A stretch of 64,000 nt of DNA from assembly GCA_021234535.1 (NCBI GenBank), contig CM037836.1:21070769-21134768 (forward strand), written 5' to 3'. Numbering within the stretch: position 1 is the stretch's first letter; each line of letters begins with the position of its first letter. Shown here in pieces: positions 13,701 through 25,812 of the stretch. Source of the DNA: Stichopus chloronotus. Its lineage: Eukaryota; Echinodermata; Holothuroidea; Aspidochirotida; Stichopodidae. The notes beneath the pieces are model-generated. The model had not been told where the DNA came from. It made no database searches and worked only from the letters and a program-made list of their open reading frames with translations. A program made the translations under genes and the position numbers.

Positions 13701-16356
13701 AGATTCAAACCTGAAAACAAACACTGCACTGGTTTAGCACACTCTGTCCAGAACATATATCATCCACAGCTGTACATATACATGCATACACCAAATAGCT
13801 GTCTCCACCATACAATGGCACACAACAATGAGTATTACCAAAGGCTCCCTGGAGTTACAGACACAGCAGGCAACCGCTCTGATGATATCTTTTCACTGTA
13901 AAGCCTCTGTGTGGTATATATTGTCAATCAGACTAGCTCGCAGTTCTTTTCCACTAAGTGCTGCATACTGCAAAATGCAAATTTACAGACCTGCTACAAG
14001 GTTGCCAGAAACAGAGCTGCAGCAATATTGGTAATATATATAGTTTTAATTTTGTAGAGGCTGCCAGCTATGTTCTTTTCAAAATGCTATAAACACCCAG
14101 GAATTTGGTAACCATGGCAATATCAAAATGAATCTAGAGGGAAACCTTGGGAAATGTTTAAATATTGGTGGTCAGGGAATATTACCCTTGGGGAGAAAAA
14201 TATAAGCCCTTATTCCAACAAAATGTGGCATAATTATGGGGCTTGTTGCCCTTAAGGGCCCATCAATTCAAGGCAGATGGCAAAATCAATGTAATCAAAA
14301 CAACGTCCAGGACTCAACCACTAGGATGTTCTGTGTAGGAGCAAGTTTGTACAGTAATCACACAGTTTACGACACTTGGTTCTTGAATTGGGGAAATCCA
14401 GCACTTTTCGCACAAGCAGCGATAGGACATTATACAGTTCCTCGATCCCCCACACATGTTACTGACACTATTTATTGTTTTTTTTTAAGAAATAAAAAAT
14501 ATTAGCTCTACAGTTGCATGCCAAAATTCGTGTTTGCTAACAAAGATGATAATTCAGTTTGAAGATTTACATCAATTCAATTTCACATTGTTTCTTGGCT
14601 TCAAGTTACAATGCAACAACATGTTCATTTTAATTATGAGAAACATGAACCGCCACCCACAAAAAAAAACAAAAAAACAGCATTTACCATTTTACCAAAT
14701 AATCAGATTTTGCATTACACACTTTCTAAAGCTGTAGTTTTCTTCACACTACATACAAAAATATATGCACTTATGCAGTTTGTATACTGTACATGTACCT
14801 GGTCTCTTAAGGTACAGTAAAATGAAATTTTCTTGCTTTTTCATGGACAAAACATATTTTGTTCTGTTCTCTGCCTAATATTAAAGTTTTGCTCCAACAT
14901 ATCTTGCATTACAGTTATTTGACTAGTGATGGACACTTAAGACTGCATCTTTCATGTGTAAAGAAAATAAATGAAATGGACAGAATGAAAAGATGATTTA
15001 ATTCTTACTGATATAGTAATATTTTATAGAAAGAGAATACCAACAAAAATTGGCTAAGAACCTGGCGTAATTCACCTGAAAGTTCTTCATGCCTCATGAT
15101 TTTCTTCATACATTATAATGTATGTCAGTCATACTGTACAAGTACTATTGAGTTTTAAAGGAGAAGCATATTTTCAAGAGGAAATTATGATTCTTCCGAA
15201 CATATTTAGGTGATATGAGCCTAACTAGTAAATTAAAAAATGCCTGAACATTAACGATAAAATTGTCTTCCTATTCTAACATAGGTACATTATATTTTTA
15301 ACAAGAAAGGGTTTTGGACAAATGTCCTGTGAATATGAGCGGCACTACATCAGTTTCAAGAGTAAATACAGCGGCCAATTAAATGACACATCTTTTCCTC
15401 TCACTCCTACAATTTACATATCACAAAAGGAAACATTTGGAATTGTGTTCAATAAGGACGTTTTTAAACGGATTTCTCAACAATTCCTAGGAAGTACTTT
15501 GTTTTTTACCCTCCATTATAGTCAGTGTGATTCCCTAGCATGACATCATTTCTAATTCACTGGTAAGTTGGGCGGAGCAAGACATATATCAGAATGACAA
15601 TAGATAAGCCCCACCCCTTACGGAACCTATAGTCCAGTCGATAAAGAAAACCTCAACGTCATAATACTAGCGCCTGTTATTAACCGGTAAGGCGACAACT
15701 GAGTGACAAAACCCTAGAAAAATAACGTTGGGTCGACTCACACCAAACAATAGCCAAATCTTTACAAACAGAGATTGTCCTTCGACCTCAAACAGTTTCT
15801 TTGTAGGGTCTATCTACCGATGCATGACCGCTTTCGCATTCTCAACTAACATTTGAATAGGTCTCTTCCTAACACAATATCTAAATGCAGAAAACAGACG
15901 TAGGACACAGATTTTCTACCGATCAAAATGGCGACGTACAATTCCTTCAAGTTATATAGGCCTTTAATTACTCAAGGCTTTCACATAAGTTGCCGTTTTC
16001 AAACATGCGGGGAAGAACGAAGCAATACGTAGTGGGCCTACATGCTTTCCCTCACAATCACATACCTTTCGTTATCGGTTTGTAAACTAACCTCCCTACT
16101 GCCAGTGAAAATACAAGTCGTTTCTCTGGCGTAGATTTAACAGGGTACAGTTTGCGCTAGTATATTTGCTATCAAAACCGGTTCAGGATACAGAGACTTT
16201 CAATACATAACATAAGAAAATTTAAACAGAAACATAACTATTGCTTGATATTCATCTTGAGGAAGAAAAATGTTTTCACTTACTAAATCCAACATCTAAC
16301 CCATTCGTTCCGTGTGATAAGAACGCTAGAGCAACGATTGCTCCCAGCACCTTCAT
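3587..16356 (-). CDS. Ionotropic glutamate receptor subunit, complete, 11 exons
   Basis: This gene encodes a ligand-gated cation channel subunit of the plasma membrane. The exons are 16356-16284, 12813-12628, 11349-11095, 10072-9897, 9495-9442, 8816-8688, 8225-8034, 7575-7468, 6722-6591, 5343-5134 and 4765-3587. All introns are GT-AG and every phase matches, giving 2694 coding bases and 897 residues, the usual size for the AMPA/kainate/delta-like group. The layout is a signal peptide (1-19), an amino-terminal domain (about 25-415), S1 (about 425-540), M1 (560-578), an M2 loop (about 607-620), M3 (about 634-655), S2 (about 660-825), M4 (829-854) and a Gly/Ser-rich tail. By GluA2 alignment the ligand contacts are kept: Tyr485, Pro513, Thr515, Arg520, Gly-Ser-Thr 685-687 and Glu737. 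Cys750 and Cys808 match the conserved S2 disulfide. The pore and gate are divergent. The ligand is probably glutamate; the subfamily is uncertain. Confidence 0.93.
5134..5343 (-). CDS. iGluR exon 10: ligand-binding domain S1
   Basis: Residues 436-505. It carries NARFEGFIMDLLERI, LVPDGNYGRKERYSKIWNGM and VGEVVRR, all standard S1 blocks. Tyr485 is the equivalent of the GluA2 ligand-stacking Tyr450. Phase 0 on both sides. Confidence 0.95.
5520..6310 (-). repeat. Tandem array, 140-bp period, with TGACCT-like half-sites
   Basis: The landmark TTCACAATTTGACC, or a close variant, recurs at 5601, 5751, 5891, 6031 and 6171, so spacing is 150, 140, 140 and 140. A second landmark, GTCCAAGCTTCC..TTCTTGAGA, repeats in step. 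Partial units flank the array, for about 5.6 units in all. Most units carry one or more TGACC-type hexamers, often as a near-direct repeat such as TGACTTTTGACCT. Confidence 0.85.
5690..5719. repeat. Perfect 13-bp hairpin inside the tandem array
   Basis: AGGTGTGTCCCAG, loop CTTC, then CTGGGACACACCT. It sits in the one array unit that is 10 bp longer than its neighbours. Confidence 0.95.
6591..6722 (-). CDS. iGluR exon 9: linker and first strand of S1
   Basis: Residues 392-435. It starts RGEWTQN, the G-x-W strand, and ends RKIRIVSIA, the first beta strand of the ligand-binding domain. It joins in frame to VEPFLKKK in exon 10. Confidence 0.9.
7468..7575 (-). CDS. iGluR exon 8: end of amino-terminal domain
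   Basis: Residues 356-391. VGFEGVTGNVAFDDMGNR is the hallmark F-G-hT-G-x-h-x-F-D-x-x-G-x-R block near the end of iGluR amino-terminal domains. Phase 0 on both sides. Confidence 0.93.
8034..8225 (-). CDS. iGluR exon 7: amino-terminal domain
   Basis: Residues 292-355. It includes TWNLQSKLAFDAVIAFSHGL, the conserved helix of iGluR amino-terminal domains (aLaFDAV-A), and then a Cys- and Pro-rich loop ending SDHLKQ. Confidence 0.9.
8688..8816 (-). CDS. iGluR exon 6: amino-terminal domain
   Basis: Residues 249-291, from NAIQLNDPTV to YYLPLSADYQ. Phase 0 on both sides. The acceptor is TTTTCTGTCCCAG and the donor is CAG|GTAAGT. Confidence 0.87.
9442..9495 (-). CDS. iGluR exon 5: amino-terminal domain (54 bp)
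   Basis: Residues 231-248, ARNLELLGPNFTWIVGNL. This is the family motif in which an Ala..Leu..Gly helix leads into a hydrophobic Trp-containing strand. Phase 0 on both sides. Confidence 0.88.
9897..10072 (-). CDS. iGluR exon 4: amino-terminal domain
   Basis: Residues 173-230, from YSNLQGMINYAS to LQRTLND. It holds two N-glycosylation sequons (NIT twice). The acceptor is CATCAACAG and the donor is GAT|GTAATT. Confidence 0.88.
10201..10443 (+). mobile_element. TTAA-flanked MITE, copy A (iGluR intron 3)
   Basis: It begins TTAAAGACAGGAACTCATCA and ends GTGTGATGAGCGACTGCCT, an imperfect inverted repeat. The internal text (CTAGTCCCTCCC, ACCTGTGTACGCTGTG, GAGAATT) is shared with the copies at 32.1, 49.0, 57.3 and 61.0 kb. 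The right TTAA is lost. Confidence 0.7.
11095..11349 (-). CDS. iGluR exon 3: amino-terminal domain
   Basis: Residues 88-171. It contains YPSADDLNSFFIDVLSYFNW and FMLLYDDPTG, matching the family pattern in which a YPS segment leads to a Trp and then a yDdptG strand end. Of two nearby AG acceptors, only the one at 11351-11350 keeps the frame. Confidence 0.9.
11627..11960. repeat. Low-grade repeat with CAAGCACTTTT motifs (iGluR intron 2)
   Basis: The words CAAGCACTT and AAGGCCTTGAAAA or TTTTCAAGGCC recur several times. A similar text (AGGCCTTGAAAA, CAAAACTTTTCAG) occurs at 41100-41200. Boundaries are not defined. Confidence 0.3.
12628..12813 (-). CDS. iGluR exon 2: amino-terminal domain
   Basis: Residues 26-86 with split codons at both ends. 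The acceptor is TTTATCTACAG and the donor is ATA|GTGAGT. The peptide runs from VLSGNLSTN to KGLLD and has two Asn-X-Thr/Ser sites. It joins in frame to the ICSHVAQAQVSAVI segment of exon 3, the usual IC-x-H position of iGluR amino-terminal domains. Confidence 0.85.
12814..16283 (-). other. iGluR intron 1
   Basis: The 3.5-kb first intron runs from donor GTAAGT to acceptor TATCTACAG. Apart from low-complexity tracts I see no conserved element or exon in it. Confidence 0.75.
16284..16356 (-). CDS. iGluR exon 1: start codon and signal peptide
   Basis: Codons 1-24 plus one base. The first residues are MKVLGAIVALAFLSHGTNG, a Lys followed by a hydrophobic core and a small-residue cleavage site, so a typical secretory signal. 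An in-frame TAG lies 9 bases upstream of the ATG, which supports this start. The donor is A|GTAAGT, splitting a Ser codon. Confidence 0.85.
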
Positions 16357-19300
16357 CGCGTACTAAGATCTGTAGAATTGTCACGTAAAAATGTTGGAAT
16401 CCGACAATTTTCAGCAGTTTCTAAAAATCAGTAGTCAACCCTGAAAACTTCCTTCCTTGAGATTTCCTTTTTTGTTAAATAATTCCCTTCATTGGATCGA
16501 AAAGCAGAAAAAATCCTGAGCCTAAACGAAAAGTTTTGCTTCGGCTAGCGTAGCAGGCCGGCTGAAAACCGTTGTGTTAGGTTGTGCGACAACGGTGCTT
16601 CAATAGTTGGAAGAGTCTATTTTAATGAAGGGATTAAATAAGTTTACAACATGGTCGCTAAAGCGTGAAATAGTTTTGCAATGACTTCGAGTTTTTTTTT
16701 TTTTTTTTCTTCCAACACAGTCAACGACAGGTTGTGTCCAATTTCATTGGTGCGTGAAGCGTGATGAACAAATAGACTAGGAAACTATATGACCATTTTT
16801 TCCCAAGAAGAGTAAACATGTAAAGTATATGCTTTTCTATTAAATTTCCTCCTCTATTTTTGCGGTTGTCGTCACGTAGTCCACCCTAACAATAGATTTT
16901 CCCCTTCCTTTTTTCAAAGAACCAACAAGCCTATAGCATGAGACAATTACAGAACGAAATGGTTAGAAAAACAGTTGATTTGAAATTGGCTCAGTCCATC
17001 CTCAGTGATGTAACAACACCAACAGGAGCTGACTGATGTAGGGAGAGGTCGGGGGGGGGGCAGGAGAAATAGTGCTTCAGCTAGTAGGGTACAAGACTCA
17101 GATCTACATTGTCATACACAATAACATAAAATCAGTCATTTGAGTCACCTATAGTGGCCACTGATATCATCATGCCGATGTCAGCAATATCTGGTGGGCC
17201 GTCGCGGCTTGGAATGTGGCCGACGGAGGGCCATCAGAGGCCCGTTGGCTGAGAAAATCTTGCATGATGCGTCACAGGTTTCGACCAATCAGCAACCTGC
17301 GATGATCAAGAATGACAATTGATCAAAGCCAACGGCAAACTGACTTAAACAGATGGCTGCGCCATGCAGATGACTTAACAAGTAGCTATAGGTACCAGTT
17401 TCATTGAAAACATCTTGATTTGATTCCATGAAGTATAAACAGCTATGACATCGTCACGTTTTGGAAAGTAGGGCCTAAAACTATCACGCACAAGTTCATG
17501 TGCACCACTGCTTGCGTCGAAATAAATTTTCAGAGACTTGACCAAGTTTTGCACTATGCTTCATTTAGACCTGTTCCCCTCAAAACACAAACATCAGAAA
17601 TCAATAAAATAAACCACGTTAGGAATCATTGGCTAGAGCTTGTGTAAAGTGCGACAGAAACTACGAAAAGTTGTTTTTCGATTATTTGTCAAGTCCGCAC
17701 AAATTGTCAATATTCAAATTTAACTAAATCCCATGAGAAAAACATCTCACTTAACTTTCCTTTCCGCATTTCAGATTTGGGCATGTTTCCATGGCAACAA
17801 CGCATCTTTTTCCTCTTTTAGTTCAGTGGACGCTAGGGGCCTAATCATACCGGGTAACGAGCAATTATATCAAGCTGCTGTGGAAAACTTTGACCTATGC
17901 CCTCGATACTAACAGGACATAGGACAAGTTTTAAAATTACCTTCGGAATTTCGAAGTCTCCAGCTGATCTCAGCACGATCATTGCTGAAAGCACTTAAAG
18001 AGGCCGTGTTCCACCAGCTCGGGTTCCCTTTCTTCTTCTTCCTTTTTCATCCATACGGCCCTCCAAGCTGTGGGTGTACAGAAACACACATGAATGGGCC
18101 TATAATTGTAGTGTCATACAGGGGATGACATGTACTTGACTGGAGTTAATCGTGTTACAGCTTTGCCCAAATATATGAACCTGAGTGAGTATGTATCTCG
18201 CCCCAACTTTCAAAGAACTTTTCACTTGTGGCATGCTCGGGTTACACAGATGATAGCGACCGTGTGGTGCAAATTTTGTACAAAATGATAAAGGGTGTCA
18301 TTGATTTTACTGGAGTAAGTTCATATTTCTTTACAAAGTTTCCACGTCAAACAAACATGTAGGCTAATCAACGAACTGCGGATGTTGTGCGCTTTCATAT
18401 TTATGATGAAATCAAACTTCCTTTACAAAGAGGTAGAGAAAGAACTGAAAGAGGAAAATTTTAACGAGCAGTCCCTGATTACGTAAATTATACGCACTAC
18501 TGACACGCAAAAAAAAAAGCATCTTTACTGACTTTGTGACAGCAATCTTTTATGATAAACGGAATTCATTTTTCTTTTCAATTTAAATTAATGATTTTGT
18601 TTTTTGTCGTTACCTCTAATTAAGTTATACCAGAAATTGAAAACCAGATCCTGGCAATTATGGGAGTCGACGATGCCGCAGAAAAAAATATGATGGGAAA
18701 CGTTGTTGTGGTTTTTTTATTAATAGCCTAACAAATATATGTCGCTTTTAATGTTACTATTATTGATCAATGTAATTTATCACATCACTCGAGCATCGAA
18801 TCCCCTTATTTTTCGTGCGCAAGCTATACACGTCTTTGGTGGTTTAGAGGTAATGGAGTGCCGGTTAGACTTCAGTAAATTTGAAAGCCTGGTTACATTT
18901 AAACTCACAAGCACGACGAGATCGGATTAAAACTAATCCGGTCTCATTTAGATCAAAATTTATGTGAAAAGGCTACGTTTCTGGATGATGATTAGCATGG
19001 TGCATTTCATGTTACACTTTCGCAATATCACTGTGTTGTTCCTATGCAGTGGGAACCAATCACTTGTAATAAATCTACGTGCAGCGTAATTTTGATCGCA
19101 TGAAGGAGTCTACAAGAAGGTGTAACCATTATCTATAGCAGACGATCGGAAGCACACTAGGAATTACTTCTTATACGTGGAATAAAAGCATATATGCACC
19201 TTGATTAACAACAAACCTAAGTAAAAACTGGATTTGTATGCATACACAGTCGTAACACCTGTAGTTTTCAATTCCCCTTTCAACGTAGTAGGAAGCGACC

Positions 19301-22004
19301 GATCCTGTACCTTGCATAATTTACCGTATTCCTACGTTCCAAAACATGTACTCATAAACTGTATTAACTTTCATAAACTGTGATTCGATTGCATTTAACA
19401 TATCGTTCCTTTTGTGAGACCGTAAACAATAGCAGCAGCTGTGTTAAACCTACACTAGTCGAATAAGGAATACCATTTTTGCTTTTGTTCAGAAGGTCCC
19501 TGAGCCGACATGTGAGATTTTTTTCGCCCTTTTTTTGTGGGCGGAGATTTGGGCGGAGTGAAGTCATTGCTACTCACCCAGGCATTTTAGAGAGTAGAAA
19601 TATCGAAACGCGGGGTCAATCGATGCCGATAGGTAGCGCACTTTGAAAATTTGGCCGATGTTGTTTTTCAGGACACTGTTCGATCGATAGAAACGGGCTG
19701 TAAAGGACTGATGATTTTCCCCAACGTGTGATCATATAGTTGCCACTGAAATCCCAGAGAGATTATTGAGGAATATTTGGGTAGTAATTCCGTGCACTGA
19801 CGTAAACCGAGAGCAGTCACCTTAGCTGACACCGAGTACTATGGGAGACAATTTTGAGGATGTGAAAAGATGAGTCCAGGAAATACAATTGACGGTTTGA
19901 AAACGGGATGAAATCCCGTTTATCTTAAGTCATAGAAATTTGCCATTTAGTGAAAGTGGCTGTTATAAGTTTCCTTAAGTTAATATAGTTTTAGTCATTC
20001 GTTCAAAAAGGAATTGAGCACATCAAACAGGGGTGATATATGGATGAAAGCCCCTTCACTTCATTGTATAATTGAAAAAAAAAAAGGGAATAAGGTTTCG
20101 ATTAAACATGCTAAACCACACACTGAGATGTATGACGAGATGTAAAACCCATCATAGACAAAATCGTGACACGACATAAGAACAACTTTTTTTTTTTTAA
20201 AAAACATGGAATATGCTGCCCTTCTATACAATTTGATTTACCCTGGTCAAGTCTGCAAAATTATGCCATCTTTTCAGCATAAGTATGGTGAAAGACTGAC
20301 ATAAATTTTTGCACTTTCGTTCCCTTAATCATATAGAAGCATATCTATTTAACAGATTTGTGGTAACAATGTTCTGCCGATGACAAATTCTGTTAGAAAG
20401 TACGTTTGAATCTGGCCATGGTGCCATTTTGTTGGGAAAAAAAAAAAATGAAACCCCACTTCGACCCCTGAAGAAGAACACAGGACTGACAAATGTTCAG
20501 CAAGTGAACTTCCAACAATTTTGTAATCTCAGGCTGTGCATTTCACATTCGCGAAGGTCTTGACTGACAGTTTCAGGGTATTGTAATTTGAAAAAGATCT
20601 GGTTGTGACATAAATTTTATTAATAAATCAATGTTAATTATTTATTACATAAATTTTTATTACTTTTTTTTCCACCCATGCAGTGATGGAAATACTTGTA
20701 AGGGAGTCAAAATTGCTTTTCTTAAGACCGAGCACCATCAAACTATGTAAAAGGCACACACAGCCCCCTAACATCGAATATTCTATATGCACGCTTCCCC
20801 GCTCTCTTTTCACCTGTTAATGTACCATGATGCCCCTTTTTGAAAGCTGCATATTGGCACTGGACTTGAAATTCATCATCAATGGAGTAATTGGCTGGAT
20901 GTGTCAAATGACTGCTTATGTTTCAGATGGAACTGAAGTTTGCTGTATTCTAATACGTTATAGAGAGACAACAAACTTGCATATGCCTTTTTCAATTTTT
21001 TTTTCTTCAAAAGTTGACCGCTTTGAAGCTTTAGGAATGCAATGTTGCAAATTGACTGTACATGAGAAAGGGCAAAGTAGTCGTTGACAAAACCAATTCC
21101 AAAACGTGTGTGTCATTCCACAAAGACAAAAAAAGTCATCACAAAGTATACAAAACATTTGGTTTGCACTTCAAGTTATATTGAAATCATACAAAATATT
21201 TAGTCTCATCATCACAAATCGTCAAAGCAATTTACAAATCTTAAGATGTTAGGAAGACATATGAGAATCTTAGGTGATAAACCAATATGCATGCAAAACA
21301 GGATCTTACCACAGAGCCAGAGATGGTCACATTGCAGAGAGTTGCTTTATTCCAACCGTTAAAATGTCATTGATACCTGTTTCTGTTTTCAGCCCCTCAC
21401 TACCAAATCAGTCCACCTTCTGCCTTCCGTTAACCCCATCAGTTCCCCCACATTACTCGCCCAGCCACCTTACATTTAGAATTTCTCCCTCGCCCAGCTG
21501 CCGACAGCTGCTCCCTGGATGGCAGCCAACTTGCCAATTGTGACAATAGTCATTTAAATTTGGACCTGTCTAGTCCATCTGTCCTACTCACAATGCAGCA
21601 GAGCAAATATGAATCATAATGGCCCCCTGTGATACACTACCTGGCTACTTTCTTGGAAGATTGTTGGTGGCAGTCACAGGCTCTCGGAAATTGGGGGAGG
21701 GGTGGGTTAGGGACAAATCCTCAGGCACGTTCTGGTCTAGGGAGATGAGTTTTGAATTCTTAAGCTCAAAAAGCAGTAGCCATGGTTTCTTATGAAATGA
21801 CGCACTACACCGGTCTTCATACCTATTTTGAATGATACTACGAGTGCCAAAGAGATGAAGGTGATGATGGACGGTGGTTGGAAATCATGAGGGGGGGGGG
21901 TATATCAGCAAAATCTGGGGGTGAGTCCATTCTCATATTTCCCTTTCTAATATCTTCTGGAAAGATCACTGGATAATGTGATATGGAAACTCGTGGGGAG
22001 GTTT
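16357..22004. other. Upstream of iGluR; no gene assigned
   Basis: This should include the 5' UTR and promoter of the receptor gene. On the minus strand there are CCAAT boxes near 16493 and 16748, and a 17-bp T run (plus strand) at 16692-16708. A more CpG-rich patch lies at 17190-17300. Two GGGCGG words sit at 19540-19556. No TATA box or start site can be fixed by eye. No coding exon was convincing. Confidence 0.45.
16692..16708 (+). repeat. Poly-T tract
   Basis: Seventeen consecutive T residues about 340 bp upstream of the iGluR start codon. Confidence 0.9.
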
Positions 22005-22095
22005 TTAGTACACTGCAAAAACAGCCGCCGCGTTGCCACGGGGAACGGACTCAAGTCTCACAGGCTCCTTGATGCAGGACTCCGACCATATCAAC
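22005..22095 (-). CDS. Candidate terminal coding exon, unknown product
   Basis: A strong pyrimidine tract (T8C5TCTAAG) precedes G, then 29 codons and TAA. The peptide includes CIKEPVRLESVPRGNAAAVF. The segment is clearly richer in GC and CpG than its surroundings, as coding exons are in such genomes. It begins with one base of a split codon, so it could follow the exon ending at 29405 as an alternative last exon. I do not recognise the peptide. Confidence 0.35.
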
Positions 22096-25000
22096 CTTAG
22101 AGGGGGAAAAAAAATACACACAACCAAAACAAAAACACACGACTAATTGTCACAACATAGGTTCAATTCGAACCTTATGACCAATTCCCATCTTTCGCAC
22201 GTGATCCCACAGCGCAAATCCGTTGTTGCACGATTGAAAAACTGTTGGTGACATATTGGCTGACTGTCATAAAGCCAATTCTTCTGACAAATCATGTTAC
22301 ATACAGTAGAGCCAATATAATGACACTGCAATGTCAGAACACACTGCTACATTTGATGACTTCATACATCGGCCGTATGGCCACAGCAGTAACATATGAA
22401 CAAGCCAGCCTGTATTAAAACATATTCAGCAAATTGTGTGTGTTCCACTTCGCTGTCTCAATGAAACTTCATGTTTGGTGCCTTCTATTCACCTTGCGGG
22501 GTAGTCTCTCGTGACAAAAGTCAACCACATAATTGAATGTTGGTCTAAGAAGAATCATGCTACCTCCTTGTCCAGATCAGAAAAAAAGTATGAACTGATC
22601 AATGATCGTAGTTGACTGAGTTTTATTATTAACATTCTGTTTGGTAAATTTCCTACTGTGACTGCATGGAGTCCATACCATAAGGTTCAATCTCAACAAG
22701 TATCGTGGAACAAGGTAAAAGGGAACACTGACAAGCAAGGTGATTTATTGAATAGACTCTGTCTTGTCCACAAATCCCTCTGAATAGCTTTTGGTTTGGG
22801 GGGATTTTGTTTTGACAATCACCAATAATGGAAAAATCCATATTTAAATAGACAGGTGATCTCTTTGTATTCATATGTTATTTACACATCAAAACATGTA
22901 TATTCTTAATGTATAAATATTCATACATCAATTGAAATAGGTTCATACTATTTAATACATAGGGGAGGGAGAAATTAATGCTGCATACCACGCATTAAAA
23001 AAATATATCTTGATATCTCTAACACCCCTCCCCCACCTGGTGTTTCACAATTGCTGACAAAAAGAAGGAACACAGTAGAAGACAAGCTAGGGATTCTCTG
23101 GTAGTCCATTAACAACACATTTGGGTTTCCAACCTAAAATACATCAGCCCCCCCTCCCCAATCCCACATGCATAAAACATTGTCTCTGACATGTCATGAC
23201 TGTTAGACTGTACTACATATTGCTGTTCCAAATAAGGCAAACTAACGAGGTGTAAATCATAATTTTAACTTATTTGAAAGGACTGAGAAACATCCCTGTC
23301 AGGGTGAACATGTAGCAATAAATTAAATCACTGAACGAGAAGGTACTTGACTGTCTGATAAAATAGTAGAAAACTGAATCGGTGAGCTACCTCCCATTTG
23401 ATTCTTCCAATGATGTTTACCTTTAAAAGAACAACTCTCTCTTGACAGGTCCCCCCCTTCCAGACTATAAACAAACATCAAAACTTATTCTTAGAGACAC
23501 AATATCCTAATCCATTCGATTCCAGCGATAAAGAGTGTGGTTGTTTACATTCACAATCCTCAAGGCCTCACTAAATACTGAGTACATCCCAAAAAGATTT
23601 TGCTGTTCTTGGTGCACCTTCAACGACAGTCACATTTATTCAAAGTCGGAGGAACAGAGTGGCAGATATATAAACTCTGTGTCTCTAAATAAGCACAGAC
23701 CTAAAAATAGACTTTAAAAAGTGATGATTTCACCTCCCAAAGGACTGGATGATGAGAGCCATTATTTTCTACATATGGAAACTCATTTTTTTTTCTTTAA
23801 TTTTTTTGTAAACCTAAAAGTGAAGACAAGTTAAATCCACTGAAGTAAACACTCTCTTTATTATGGTGGTCTTATTGTGTTCACCTGTCAGCCTAAATCT
23901 CATTTAAAGGGAAACAATGCAACTGGAGGGCATTCTTGTCTACATTCTTACTCCCTCAGGTTGCTTTTCACGATGATCATCTATGGCTCTTCTCGCCACT
24001 GTTAATTCATACAAGATTTTTCAGACAGACAGGACCCTTTCAGTTTCATCAAAACCAAAAAAGCATGCAGTGTATCTCACAATCACAACCTGTTTCCATT
24101 TTACGTAACCAGCTTTCAAGCAAGGAATAGTCGGGTAAAAACAGTATTCAAAAATAAAAGCAGCGCATCATTTTTCGATGTTGTTTTTTGTCTTAAACCC
24201 CAAACCCTTGTCTAGCATTTCTAATACCAGTGGGTCCCGTTAAAGGCAATTTCTGATCATCTTAAAATCACATGAACTTAACGCTGATATGTGTTGATGA
24301 AACATATTTCTTGGAATCATGCCAGATTATAGCAGTTTATCCTTGGAACGTACAACTTCAAATTTAAAGGACAAGAGCTACACATTTGAATGTTGACATC
24401 TGATTGGTTGTTCATAAAATCAAAAGAAGTGAAATGATCAAGTGCACTGTGATCTGTCCATTTGTCTAAGGAAATCTGTATAGTCTGCAACAAAAGAATT
24501 TTGTCTGAGGTGAAAATCCATGTCACATTACACTAATTTAAGTTGGCATATTTGGGTTTGGTAGCAAACTGTTAGGATCAGGTTAACACAATTATTCAAA
24601 AAGATTGTACTTTGCCTGAAACTGTTAGAACTAAATTTATGCATGATACATATTACATACCTTTCAAAACAAGAGAAAAATGTGATAGAAAATACCAAAC
24701 AATGTAAGCATAATTGTCCAGAAATTAAATTTCAAAATGCCACTTTTATGGGATCACTCCACTTGCATGCCAACCAATTCCTTCTTACAGTTTGCTATAG
24801 CTATTGTCACCCTGGCAGACTGTTGTATGAGAAACATGATGGACAACTACACAGGGCAAGAATGCAGATGAAAATTGCCTAAATATGTTCTTAATGTTGT
24901 CTTGTAAATGGTGTCTCATCAATCCAAAATGAAAAAGCTAGACAAAGAAAAACAAGTAAATTTAGAGGTTAAGCTAAGAAATCCTCAAAAGTTCACTAAG

Positions 25001-25320
25001 AGTTGAAAGAGGCCTGTCTGGAGGTTACTCATTCCTTTCTTCCTGGGGCTGCATATGATTCTACTAGTGGGGCTGTATAAGGGTTTCTCTGTGTACCTCC
25101 CTATGTTCAAAAGGTACTTGTAAGGTTCTGACAGTCAACATTTACTTGGCTACCATGCTGGCTTCAAATATGCTAGATTTAATAATCTGGTCACCTCTCC
25201 CCCCCCTCCTTAAATTCCTCCTCGCGACATCACAGCTTGTGTCTAATTGCCCTTTGGCATTCAGAACAAATCACAAGGGCAACACTAGAAATGCAAGAAA
25301 TCAAAATTCTTAGAAAAATG
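22096..25320. other. Gene-free stretch
   Basis: No exon, RNA gene or bounded mobile element could be supported. It contains short C-rich and T-rich tracts, and a small palindrome GGTTCAATTCGAACC at 22160-22174. Confidence 0.4.
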
Positions 25321-25516
25321 TCAGCTTTCCCTCCTCAGCATGGCAAAAATTTGAGGACGATACTGGTGGCCTTTAAATACAAATGGCACCCTGTTATCAG
25401 GAGACTTCAGGACAGAAATCCATATGGTGTTAATTTTACACCACCCAGCTGTTTGTGATGTTAAGGAGTGCTTTCTTTGATAAACATTTGCCTGGCCCCA
25501 TCCGTTGGAACAAAAC
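25321..25516 (-). CDS. Candidate terminal exon with very strong acceptor
   Basis: The acceptor TTTTTCTCTCTTGCTTTTTCAG has the best pyrimidine tract seen in this half of the window. In one frame it opens 64 codons before TGA, starting FCSNGWGQANVYQRKHS. A second frame gives a short end, GFVPTDGARQMFIKESTP. The first frame begins with one base of a split codon, and so fits the donor at 29405. Which frame is used, if any, is unclear. Confidence 0.3.
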
Positions 25517-25774
25517 CTGAAAAAGCAAGAGAGAAAAAAAAAAAGAAATCTGGAACATTCATGTGATCCTTTTTTTTTTGACACCGGGGAATAACAAGCC
25601 AAGCACACACACTGGGTGAGGTCATCTATATATCAACCAACAAAGGGTGGATTTGCTTGGCTACAACATGTACACGAAACAACTCAAATAATTGGAATGG
25701 ATAAAATAATAACATGTTAGGAAAAGGGGCTCTGAACTTGACTGTAAACATGATTTACATCATTGTCCACCATT

Positions 25775-25812
25775 TTTATGTGATGTTTATTTTATGTGAT
25801 GTTTATTCGATG
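25775..25812 (+). repeat. Short tandem duplication
   Basis: TTTTATGTGATGTTTA occurs twice in a row, and a third partial unit (TCGATGTGAG) follows. Confidence 0.7.
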
